Source: Schistocerca nitens (taxonomy: Eukaryota; Arthropoda; Insecta; Orthoptera; Acrididae). From it: 64,000 bases of DNA. A program made the translations under genes and the position numbers. Of the stretch, positions 1-9,203 are shown one piece after another (position 1 is the first letter of the stretch; each line of letters opens with the position of its first letter). The stretch is from assembly GCF_023898315.1 (NCBI RefSeq), contig NC_064614.1:496636109-496700108 (forward strand), given 5' to 3'. The notes beneath the pieces were generated by a model. The model saw only the letters and a list, made by a program, of their open reading frames with translations. It was not told the DNA's origin and ran no database searches.

Positions 1-785
1 GAAACACCCCAATGATCCTGATGTAGAAGGCAAAGAACTTCGCATCAGAGGGCTGCCAAAATGACCACCCGTGGAACAGGGTTTTCTATGTGCAACAAGA
101 GAACACCATCGACAAATGCGAATCTTACGTTGTAGCAAAAAATTATTGCAGACAGGATCCAATGCATGAGCCTGAGGTCACTTAGGTCATCTTTGTTGAG
201 CATAGTATTGCACTTGACAAAGAACAGGGTCGGAGATGACAGCTTGAGCATTGCGAGAACTGGTAATAGGGAATCTATTCACTGTCCAGCGAGATTCCTC
301 GTCAAGATACAAACAAAGTACTTCATCATGATCAAAACCACGATCAGGTCCCACTGGCAAACACAGAAGAGCATTTGCTTTTGAATGCTCAGCCATAGTG
401 TGGAAATGAATCTCATGAACCGGGTCCATCGACAAGTATGCCGTGGGTCTGGAAAGAGGGACAAATGGCTTGTGATCGGTCACCAAATCAAACTTAACGT
501 GTACAGAAACACATGAAACTTCTTGATAACATACATAATATCAAGAGCCTCCTTCACTATTTGAGAGCAATTCTTCTGTGTGGGCTGTTCTGAACCATCA
601 GCATGATGTTGAGACAATGCAGTCCTCACGCCACATTGTAATGTGTCCATTGCAACTACAAGCTGAAGTTCTGCCTAGTAAGTGGCCAAGCACAGTGTGA
701 AACGCAAGCTACTTTTCACAGTCTCAAATACGTGGTTGCAGGCAGGGGTCCACTCAAATGCTGCATCTTCCTTAAGGATATACAG
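1..785 (-). pseudogene. Ty3/gypsy pol, RNase H and start of integrase (cut by window edge)
   Basis: Reading leftward from about 785, the minus strand encodes a gypsy-type RNase H. It has the FEWTPACNHVFETV stretch that follows the RT thumb, a degraded connection region, the VTDHKPF motif at 486-466 and the LLCLPVGPD equivalent of the usual DALSRLP. Near 1-120 it enters the integrase zinc-binding region (VLCLLHQDHWGV). Stops and at least two frameshifts break it, so it is dead. Its upstream RT half lies at 5128-5600, so the roughly 4.3 kb between them is an insertion. LTRs are not visible; the 3' end is outside the window. Confidence 0.75.
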
Positions 786-1010
786 AATGAATTTTTCAAT
801 GAGAAAATCAATTTTTGGAAAAATGCATTTTCGAAATATTTAGTATTCATTAAAAATTATGTATAAAATATTGACATGCATAGAAGTATTTTAAATACCT
901 TGCCAGGGATATAATTGAGCACAAGAGATTTAAGTTTTCTAGTGGCTACACTGCAAGACTGTTGATAATTGATATTGCACGATTTGTATTGTTTACTTTG
1001 TAATTAAATC
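786..1010. other. AT-rich left flank of the insertion in the gypsy element
   Basis: AT-rich non-coding sequence between the gypsy RNase H and the first plus-strand open frame. It is presumably the 5' flank of the Mutator-like element. I found no convincing terminal inverted repeat or target duplication against the right boundary near 5128. Confidence 0.4.
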
Positions 1011-1013
1011 CAT

Positions 1014-1250
1014 GTGCTTGTTTTGAAGAAGTCCTATTTGGGGAGGTCATCGATTTTTCTTCCCTTCAACTTGCCAAGAGCCAGACTGAAGGTATTTAAA
1101 AAGCATGTACATTGGTACAAGAAAGTAAAGGGTACTCAGAATTCATCTGATTCGCCATCTTCATCAGTATCTGTCGTCCCAGTAGCATCTAACCTCTATA
1201 CTGGTAGTAATACACTGAGCGATGCTGCTGCCACTACACCTGAAAGGGTA
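1014..1250 (+). pseudogene. Possible N-terminal part of the Mutator-like protein
   Basis: A short open frame rich in basic and serine residues (SSDSPSSSVSVVPVAS) runs into retrotransposon reverse-transcriptase sequence near 1250. The Mutator-like transposase-domain protein resumes on the same strand at about 3395, so this piece may be its N-terminus, separated by the non-LTR fragment. The assignment rests on position and a Ser-rich composition I associate with these proteins from memory, not on a motif. It could be chance. Confidence 0.3.
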
Positions 1251-3390
1251 TGCAGATCGCATCCATTTCCAAATGCTTAAAAATCTGTCAGTGGATTACC
1301 AGCACCACCTCCTTGACGTCTTCAACCGCATCTGGAGTGACGGCGAATTCCCGTCAAAATGACGGGAAAGTACCATCGTTACAGTGTTAAAGCCTGGTAA
1401 GAACCCACTAGATGTTTTAACTATCACCCTATCAGCCTCACCAGTGTTCTGTACAAGTTGCTCGAACATATGGTGAGCCAGCAGTTGTGTTGGTTCCTTG
1501 AGTCTCGAGGGCTACTGGCCCTATCCTGGGGTGGTTTTCGCCAAGGGCTCCCCCACCATCGACATCTTGGTTCACCTGGAGTCTGCCATTCGATTGGCCT
1601 TTTCCTGGTGAAAACACCTGATTACCGTCTTTTTTGACCTGACGAAGGCCTACGATACCACTCAGTGACAACACATCCTTCCTACCCTGCATGAGTGGGG
1701 TCTCCAGGGCCCACTCCTGATTTTTTATACAGAACTTCTTGTCGCTCCGCACTATTATAGTTCGCGTTGGTGCTTCCTACTATGTGTCCCATATACAAGA
1801 GAATGGGGTCCTGCAAGGTTCTGTCCTGTGTGTCCCAATCTTTTTAATTGCTGTCAATGGTCACGCATTAGCATTAGGGTCCTCAATCTTTCCCCCACAA
1901 TATGCTGACAATTTTTGTTTTTGCTTTTATTTCTCTTCTATTGTTGTGGCTGAATACCGGCTGCAGGGAGCTATGTGGAAGGCGCAGTTGGGGGCGCTTA
2001 CTCATGGCTTTCAGTTTTTGGCTGCCAAGACTTGCATCGCCCACTTCTGTCACCATCGTGCTGTCCACCCCCATCCAGAACTTTACCTCGAATACCAATT
2101 ACTTGATTTAGTGGAGTCTTACCGCTTTTTGGGACTGGTCTTTGATGCCCTCTTAATTTAGCTGCCCCATCTTCGTCAGCTAAAGGACAAGTTCTGGCAG
2201 CATTTTAATATTTTTTATACCTGAGACACGTGGACTGGGGTGCCGATCGTCCTACACTGCTGCAACTGTACAAAGCCCTCGTACAGATCCATATTGACTA
2301 TGGGAGCCTGGTGTATGGTTCAGCATCACCATCCGCACTGCATCGGCTGGACCCTAGCCACCATTGTGGAGTTTGACCTGCGACGGGAGCTTTCTGAACG
2401 AGCCCAGTGAACAGCTTTCTCGTAAAGCTGGTGTTCCTCCATTGCAGCTCTGGTGGCAATTACTGCTTGCCAATTATACCGCCCACATTCACAGTTTGCC
2501 TTGTCGTCCAAATTAACGTCTCACAGCTGTCCGTCTCCTGCAATGACGGCTCAAAACTGGGAATCCGCTTGCCGTTTGTGACCAGCCGCTTCTTACTGAA
2601 ATCAATGCTTCCCCTCTGCCACCTTTCCTGTGCGTACACTTCCGTACACCTCCATGATCAATACCTTGGCCCTGGCCTTAGCTGTACTTATCGTAAGACC
2701 CAAAAGGCTCAGTTCCACCTGAGGCCCTCCGCTGGTGATTTTGTTCTCTTCTCGGCAAATTCCAGTGCTCAGAAACAGTGTACACTGAAGGATTAATGAT
2801 CGATGGTCTTTTTGACTTCGTTTAAGTTCACGTTGGGCATACTGAAGAACGCTTCTTGCCAGATGGCTGCAGGATTTTTCACTGCATAGTTGGTCACCAT
2901 CTATGCGCTCTTGGGCATATCTCCTTCTGCACCGGTGAGTGAGTCCTTTGTCATCTGTAGTTGTAGTTACTCCTTAAGCAGCCTACAAGCTCTCGACCAG
3001 TGCTTCCCCCGCCATCCTTCGGTAATGACTATCCAGGAGCCTGTTCGTGTCCTCGGCAATAGTGGACATTCAGTGACCTTCATACGGACCCCAGGCTGTG
3101 TCGGGATACTGGGCAATGAACTTGCTGACAGCCTGGTCAAACAGGCTACCAGTCAACCAACTCTGGTGATTGACCTGCCAGAGACTGATTTACAATCATT
3201 CTTCCACTGCAAAGTTTTTGCAATCTGGGAAGCTGAATGATGGGCTCAGTACACAAAAACTCTGTGTTTTCAAGGAGACAATGAATGTTTGGCAGTCATC
3301 CATGCAAGCCACTCGTAGGGACTCCTTTTCTGGCTCCACATCAGCCATAAGTGGCTAACACATGGTCGCCTCGTCCTTTGTGAGCTGTTG
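1250..3390 (+). pseudogene. Decayed non-LTR retrotransposon ORF2 fragment (RT and RNase H)
   Basis: This fragment starts abruptly in the RT fingers (IHFQMLKNLS near 1250-1290). It then shows FFDLTKAYDT near 1630-1662, the palm stretch ENGVLQGSVL near 1800-1830 and a degraded active site (YADNF for xxDD, about 1899). Connection sequence follows, and an RNase H end (GILGNELADSLVKQA near 3100-3150). Order and motifs match ORF2 of elements A-D in this window. Many stops and frameshifts make it non-functional. It lacks the endonuclease and 3' tail and is fused directly to Mutator-like coding sequence near 3390. Confidence 0.75.
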
Positions 3391-3394
3391 TTCA

Positions 3395-4320
3395 AATAAT
3401 TATAACAGGAACTTGTCCATAGCTTTTGATGGGAGCTGGCAGAAGAAAGGCCACACATCTCTGAATGGTGTTGTAACAGCTACAAGTGTGGAGACTGGCA
3501 AGGTAGTTGATGTAGCAATACTTTACAGGCATTGCAGGTGCAAGGATGAAATGAAAAGTTATATGAAGAAGAGAGCACAGAAAATTATTATGGTTCAAGT
3601 GATGGCACGGAAGTTGCTGAAGTAGGGAGTATTTATCAATGTTCAGTTAATGGTACAATATTAGACACACAAATTATGGAGATGGTGTCTCAAAGCCATT
3701 CAAAGAAGTTGAGGAACTGAGGGCCAATGGGAACATTTGCAAACTAGTGTGTGTTGGCAATGTTCAGAACAGGGTGGGATCAAGGCTTCACCAGCCCCGG
3801 TTAGCACTAAAGGCAAGAAATTGAGGAATGGAAAAAACTTTATGTTGGGAAAACAGACTGACAGATGCTGCTGTAGACCATATTCAGAAGTGCTATGATC
3901 TAGCAGTTAGACAGAATACAGCAGATGCAGAATTATTGAGAAGAGCAGTCTGAACTCGGGTTTTTCACACACCTTCAAATAATGTGAATCCCCAACATAA
4001 GTTATGTCTAAAAGGAGATGATAGTTGGTGTAAGTACAATAGAGGCAAGGTAACTAAACAACAATACACACTATAACCATTTGCCACCTGCCATAATGGG
4101 TGAAATAAAACCAATATTCCGATACATAACAGATATTAGTCTACTAAAGAAATGTTCTTACGACTGGACCCAAGATCCACACGAATGTGTGAACCACGTA
4201 ATTTGGAATAGACTACCTGAAACTGTGTATGTGGATATAAACATTCTTTGCTTTGGCATTTATGATCCTGTTTCCTCATTCAGTTATGGCAATCTAACAA
4301 AGTGCAAAACTTTGTAGAAG
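3395..4320 (+). pseudogene. Mutator-like transposase-domain protein remnant
   Basis: The frame from about 3395 contains FDGSWQKKGHTSLNGVV followed by TSVETGKVVDVAIL, typical of the arthropod Mutator-like transposase domain (the PF20700 type, recalled rather than searched). After frameshifts the same protein continues with the NPQHKLC and DSWCKYNRGK block near 3990-4040. It then shows PPAIMGEIKPIF near 4081, CVNHVIWNRLPETV near 4180-4220 and FGIYDPVSSF near 4260. Several stops and shifts mean it is not translatable. It could be a DNA transposon or a decayed duplicate of a domesticated gene; terminal repeats were not identified. It sits in plus orientation inside the minus-strand gypsy element. 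Confidence 0.65.
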
Positions 4321-4404
4321 AAGGGCCCTGTGTATTTATGAACTGCAGCAGCTATGCTTTGTTTAGGCAAGGAATGGCTCAGGTCTTCAGATAAAGCAGT
4401 AAAA

Positions 4405-4712
4405 CTCTCCAGAATGAAATTTGCCTTTCACAGGCAACTGCTCTACCTACTGAGCTACCCAAGCAGGACTTACAACCTGTCCTCACACCTTTACTTCTGC
4501 AAGCAAGACTGGCAACCTGTCCTCACAGCTTTACTTCTGCCAGTGCCTCATCTCCTGCCTGACAAAATGCTGGAAGTAGAGTTGTGATGATGGGTCATGA
4601 GTATGATTGGGTAGCTCAGTCGATGTAGCATCTTGCCCGTGAAAGCCAAATGTGCAGAGTTTGAGTCTCCGTCTGACACAGTTTTAATCTGCCAGGAAGT
4701 TTCAGTAAAAAT
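4405..4712. repeat. Foldback element with tRNA-like inverted arms
   Basis: The left arm, near 4405-4470, reads in reverse complement as a tRNA-like head (GGGTAGCTCAGTAGGTAGAG, then TTGCCTGTGAAAGGCAAAT). The right arm at 4612-4700 carries the same head in plus orientation (GGGTAGCTCAGTCGATGTAG, then TTGCCCGTGAAAGCCAAAT, then a B-box-like GAGTTTGAGTCTCC). The two arms are inverted repeats of one tRNA-like sequence around a spacer. The spacer contains a short direct repeat (ACAACCTGTCCTCACA with CAACCTGTCCTCACAG). The right arm ends in TTTTAATCTGCCAGGAAGTT, which I recall from abundant arthropod repeats. Not a functional tRNA. Confidence 0.6.
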
Positions 4713-5127
4713 GTATTAAAAGATGGTTAGACAGCATAGGAGAGCCATCAAGACAAAGCTGTTGGACAGTTATGATGGTACTAGCTATGGAGCAGGCACG
4801 CACTGAAGTAAAATCTTTGAAGTCATTTCCTGTAGCTTTATCTTTCTTTTGTGTAAGGTACATTTTCTCAAGAGTTCATTTATAGAGGAAAGATGAAATT
4901 TCGAGCAATCGTTCCTTAAGGCCTTTTAATATATCTGAATTTAAATATTTGTTAAAATGTATAACTTTTTAACATCCTGAAAAAATAAAATATCGCAAAA
5001 ACTGAACTTCCTTCTTCAAAAATGGTTAATTAAGTAAAAAAGCAGAACATACGTCTGTGTTCCGCGAAAAAATTAAAGTTCTAGTCCTAGTAACTCGTGA
5101 GGAAATGTTCTTAATTTTTGACTCTCA
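4713..5127. other. AT-rich right flank of the insertion in the gypsy element
   Basis: Non-coding AT-rich DNA with oligo-A stretches, ending where gypsy RT resumes near 5128-5155. No gene, terminal repeat or target duplication was recognised. Confidence 0.4.
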
Positions 5128-5600
5128 GTTTAAGGTTGTAAGTACAGAGCATCCATCTGCCCTTAAGCAGCTGATTTAGAGGATAGGAAACAAACTTGTG
5201 GTGATACGCAACTTTGCCTAAGAATGCTTGGAGCTCTTTCACATTCACACGATGTGAAAGATCCACAATATATGACTGTCGGCTGGCTGAATCCCGCACC
5301 AAGAAATGAACTGTCCCATGTATTCTATAGAGGATTGGAAGAAATGTGACTTTTCCAAATTGCACTTAATAACCATGTCACACTAGGTCTGAAAAAGAAA
5401 ATGAAGGCATACTGCATGCCTGGTAATCTGACAGTCTAGGCTTGTGCATTTGGTCTTCCACAAATGTGGGATCCTTGCAATCATCTACAATGAGCACAGT
5501 CGGTGTGTCTTCACACTGCAGACAAAAGACTGGCTGGTGACGTGCCATGCAGTCAACTATTAATAAGTGGAGAACCAGCCTTGGCCTCTTCTCCCACATT
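5128..5600 (-). pseudogene. Ty3/gypsy pol, reverse-transcriptase part
   Basis: On the minus strand the palm active site survives as VLIVDDC near 5500-5480 (equivalent of the YxDD box). The thumb follows with NVKELQAFLGKVAYHHKF near 5250-5200 and NQLLKG near 5160, the classic gypsy run before RNase H. The next expected segment is found at 785 and below, so this is the upstream half of the element described at 1-785. Stops interrupt it near 5366. Sequence above about 5600 should hold the RT N-terminus and protease but was not recognisable. Confidence 0.7.
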
Positions 5601-6540
5601 TGAGATCATCTACTCTTTCCACTCCTGGCTCTCATTTCTGACCTCCATTCTTGGTGGCAAATGAGCTGAGTCTGCTGCCATATGATAATACGCCTTTCTC
5701 ACCCTCCTCCATTCTCATTTACAACCCTCTGCCAGTTCATAAGCGCCCATGCTAGGTCAGCCACACGCAGCACCCAGAGGTGCAGACAAACAGCAAGTGT
5801 TGCTTTCACTGGAGCCATCTCCTGCCCCAAATTCAAGGTCACCTCCATGGATTCAGTACCAGCCTCCCACCCACGAGGATTTGCTCATGACAAACCCATC
5901 ACTGCCCAGGTCTCTTTAGGCCTTATTCCCAAGGGTACGGAGTTCTTTGCAGCATGGTGGACATCCATTGATGGTGCCACAGAAGGCATGGAGATCCTCT
6001 TCCTGAGCACTAAATGCCATCCCACACTATGGAGGGAAGGATGCTGGAATGGCACTGGTTTACAGGTATCCCGACAGAGGAGACTGTGGTAACCTCATCA
6101 ATCACACTGGCACCTTGCTGTATCACAACCTATGCCATCTGAATCCTTGATCAGAGAACCATATCTTGTCGATGGGAGTCATCCTTGTGTGCCACTGGGT
6201 GTGCAACTACCAAGTGGCCCGCCAGATACAATTTGCGTCAGTTGTTCTTATAGCACAGACAACAGCACATGAGACTGCTCAGCCTTTGACTCAAGTTTGA
6301 TTCTTACTACCATCCCATGTAAATTTTTATATCACTCTCTTGTCCAGTTTTAGAAAACCAAACAAACATGTCTGGTGGCACCGTCTCTGGTGGGCCACTT
6401 GAATTTGCATGCACAATGGCCCAATTGGCTAACTTCAACACTAATTAATCTGGAGTGGCACAATGTATCTATTTCTTTTACCGAACAATTATTTCTCATC
6501 ACAACCTACTCTGCAATACCCTTACAAGCTTCTCCGATTG
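5601..6540. other. Unassigned sequence left of element A
   Basis: It contains a 136-codon plus-strand open frame (5682-6092) with no motif I recognise. The minus strand may hold decayed upstream parts of the gypsy element. It is the target region of element A: the last 12 bases of the block that follows (6541-6552) are one copy of the A target duplication. Confidence 0.35.
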
Positions 6541-6552
6541 TTTCTCACCAGT
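6541..6552. repeat. Target-site duplication of element A, left copy
   Basis: TTTCTCACCAGT, identical over 12 bases to 18709-18720. The two copies bracket element A exactly. Confidence 0.9.
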
Positions 6553-6598
6553 TCTCTCTCTCTTTTTTTGGGGGGGGGGGGGGGAGGGGGGGGTTTAA

Positions 6599-6629
6599 GG
6601 GCACTCAACTACTGAGGTCATTAGCGCCC
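6599..6629 (-). other. 3'-terminal hairpin of element A
   Basis: On the minus strand GGGCGC pairs with GUGCCC around a loop containing AAUGACCUCA. It lies just before the tail, and its loop matches the hairpins of B, D and the SINE. C-rich runs flank it (plus-strand G-runs at 6570-6593 and 6672-6688). Confidence 0.6.
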
Positions 6630-6734
6630 AGTCACAATTGTTAGAGCATATAGAATCTAGTAAAACTCAAGGGGGGGGGGGGGGGGGGACACCAGAAAGT
6701 TCTTACAAAGATGCAGATAAAATAAGTGAAAGAG

Positions 6735-9041
6735 TTAGATGTCTTTGGACAATCCAGTCAAAGTAATGAAACGAAGAACACGAGCAGCTGCTCGAGCGTC
6801 ATCCGCGAAAATATCCTGTAAAGTAGATGGCAGAGACAGGACAACACGAGATTGACTAAAACGGGGACACGACAATAAAACATGGTGCACTGTTAATGCA
6901 TGACCACAAGGGCACTGCGGGGCTGGGTCATCGGAGAGCAGGTAGCGGTGGCTAAACCGGCAATGCCCAATCCACAACCTGGTCAGAAGGACCTCTTCTC
7001 GCCGAGATGGTCGGGAGGAGGTTGTCCAAGCAGTTGGGAACAGTTTTACTGCCCGGAGCTTGTTTCCTTGAAGTGAGGACCAAGTATCCCACCACAAGGA
7101 CACAAGCCTCTTACAAACAACCACACTAACGTCAGATGACGGGACACAATGGGAGGCTGGCCGAGGCAGGAGGACTGCAGCCTTGGCTGCAGCATCAGCA
7201 GCCTCATTCCCAGGCACTCCTACATGGCCGGGAACCCACAGAAAGCTGACAGGAGAGCCACCCTCAGCGAAAGAATGGAGGGACTGCTGGATCCGTTGTA
7301 CCAAGGGATGGACCGGATATGGAGCTCCAAGGCTCTGAAGAGCACTGAGTGAATCAGAGCAGAGTACATACGATGAATGGCGGTGGCGGCGGGCATACTG
7401 AACAGCCTGATGGAGAGCAAAAAGCTCGGCCATAAAGCTGGAACACTGGTCGAGGAGCCGGTATTTAAAGGTGACGGCCCCGACGACAAAGGCACAGCCG
7501 ACCCCATCATCAGTTTTGGAGCCATCAGTGTAAATAAAGGTGTGACTGGCAAGTCGCGCACGAAGTTCGACAAACCGTGAGCAATACACTGCAGCCGGAG
7601 TACCCTCCTTCGGGAGCGAGCTGAGATCGAGATAAACATGAACCGGAGCCTGGAGCCAAGGTGGTGTCTGGCTCTCACCCTCTCTGAAGGTGGTAGGGAG
7701 GGCAAAATCCAATTGTCGAAGCAGGCGACGAAAACGGACTCCAGGAGGCAGCAGGGCAGACACATACAACCCATACTGACGGTCGAGAGAATCGGCGAAG
7801 AAGGACTGATAAGAGGGGTGGTCGGGCATTAACAACAGCCGGCAGGCATACTGACAAAGCAGTACATCGCGCCGGTAGGTCAATGGTAATTCGGCAGCTT
7901 CAGCATAAAGACTCTCGACGGGACTAGTGTAGAATGCTCCAGTCGCAAGACGTAACCCCCAATGGTGGATGGAGTTGAGACGGCGTAAGAGGGATGGCCG
8001 AGCAGATGAGTAGATGAGGCTCCCATAATCCAGCTTTGATCGGACTATGGACGGATGCAAGCGAAGCAGGACAGTGCGATCCGCTCCCCAAGATGAACCA
8101 CTAAGAACTCTGAGGACATTAAGGGAACGTGTACAACGGGCAGCCAAATAAGAGACGTGCGGAGACCAACAAAGTTTCCTGTCCAGTGTGAGCCCTAGAA
8201 ACTCAGTTGTTTCCACGAATGGGAGAACAACGGGACCGAGATGTAAGGATGGCGGAAGGAACGCATTATATCGCCAAAAGTTGATGCAAACCGTCTTCTC
8301 TTCAGAGAACCGGAAGCCATTTGCCACACTCCATGAGTATAGGCTGTCGAGACAACGCTGAAGGCAGTGCTCCAGGAGGCATGTTCTCTGGGCACTGCAG
8401 TAGATCGCGAAGTCATTGACAAAAAGAGAGCCTGAGACATTAGGTGGAATGCAATCCATAATTGGATTGATCGCTATGGCAAAAAGGGCTACGCTCAAGA
8501 CGGAGCCCTGAGGCACTCCGTTCTCCTGGAGGAAGACGTCAGACAATACGGAACCCAAACGTACCCTAAACTTTCAATCTGTTAAAAAGGAATCAATAAA
8601 AAGGGGCAGGCGACCGCGTAGACCCCACCTGTGCATAGTGCGGAGGATACCTCCTCTCCAACAGGTATCATAAGCCTTCTCCAAATCGAAGAACACGGCT
8701 ACCGTTTGGCGCTTTCGCAAAAAGTTGTTCATGATGAATGTCGACAAGGTCACAAGGTGGTCAACAGCGGTGCAACAGCGACGAAAGCCGCATTGAACAT
8801 TGGTAAGTAGCCGTCGAGATTCAAGAATCCAAACTAACCGAGCGTTAACCATGCGCTCCATCACCTTACAGACACAGCTTGGAATAGAAATGGGGCGGTA
8901 ACTAGAAGGAAGGTGTCTATCCTTCCCGGGTTTGGGTATAGGAACAATGACGGCGTCACGCCAACGCATGGGGACTTGACCTTCGGTCCAGACGCGATTG
9001 TAGGTACGAAGAAGGAAGCTTTTGCCTGCCGGAGAAAGGTG
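6735..9041 (-). pseudogene. Element A ORF2, second half: RT, RNase H, CCHC
   Basis: The frame enters at 9041 (HLSPAGKSFLLRTYNR) exactly where the first half stops at 15158. RT motifs are SYRPISI, FFDLEKAYDT, QENGVPQGSV and FVNDF. Then come RNase H (YTDGSK, MAELFALHQA, CSDSLSAL, VPGHVGVPGNEAADAAAK) and a terminal CPCGHALTVHHVLLSC zinc motif; the frame ends in LSKDI. One in-frame TGA (8574-8576) replaces an Arg codon (CGA in B), consistent with a C-to-T change. The RT catalytic pair reads FVND at 8409-8423 where B and D have VDD, which would abolish polymerase activity. Otherwise it is open for about 750 codons, so decay is moderate. Confidence 0.88.
9031..9041. repeat. Target-site duplication of element B, left copy
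   Basis: GGAGAAAGGTG, identical over 11 bases to 15158-15168. It is followed directly by the 22-base T-run that is B's poly-A tail. Confidence 0.9.
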
Positions 9042-9063
9042 TTTTTTTTTTTTTTTTTTTTTT

Positions 9064-9092
9064 GGCGCACAACGTCAACGGTCATTAGCGCC
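9064..9092 (-). other. 3'-terminal hairpin of element B
   Basis: On the minus strand GGCGC pairs with GCGCC around a loop starting UAAUGACC. The stem ends exactly at the first A of the poly-A tail. Confidence 0.6.
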
Positions 9093-9203
9093 CAGACTAC
9101 TTTAGGAATGCACCGCGAGTCACAAGTTTAAAACAGCAACAAAACGGAGAACACGATGAAAGACATACTGACAGGCATAGGATTAAAAAAGAAAACAGCA
9201 TAA

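Noticed and set aside
4612-4690. A functional tRNA gene
   Set aside because: tRNA-like head only: no complete cloverleaf, mutated B box, and an inverted partner arm at 4405-4470. It belongs to a foldback element.
5682-6092. A 136-codon plus-strand gene
   Set aside because: No recognisable motif, no splice or start context, and it lies in decayed repeat DNA; left as unassigned.
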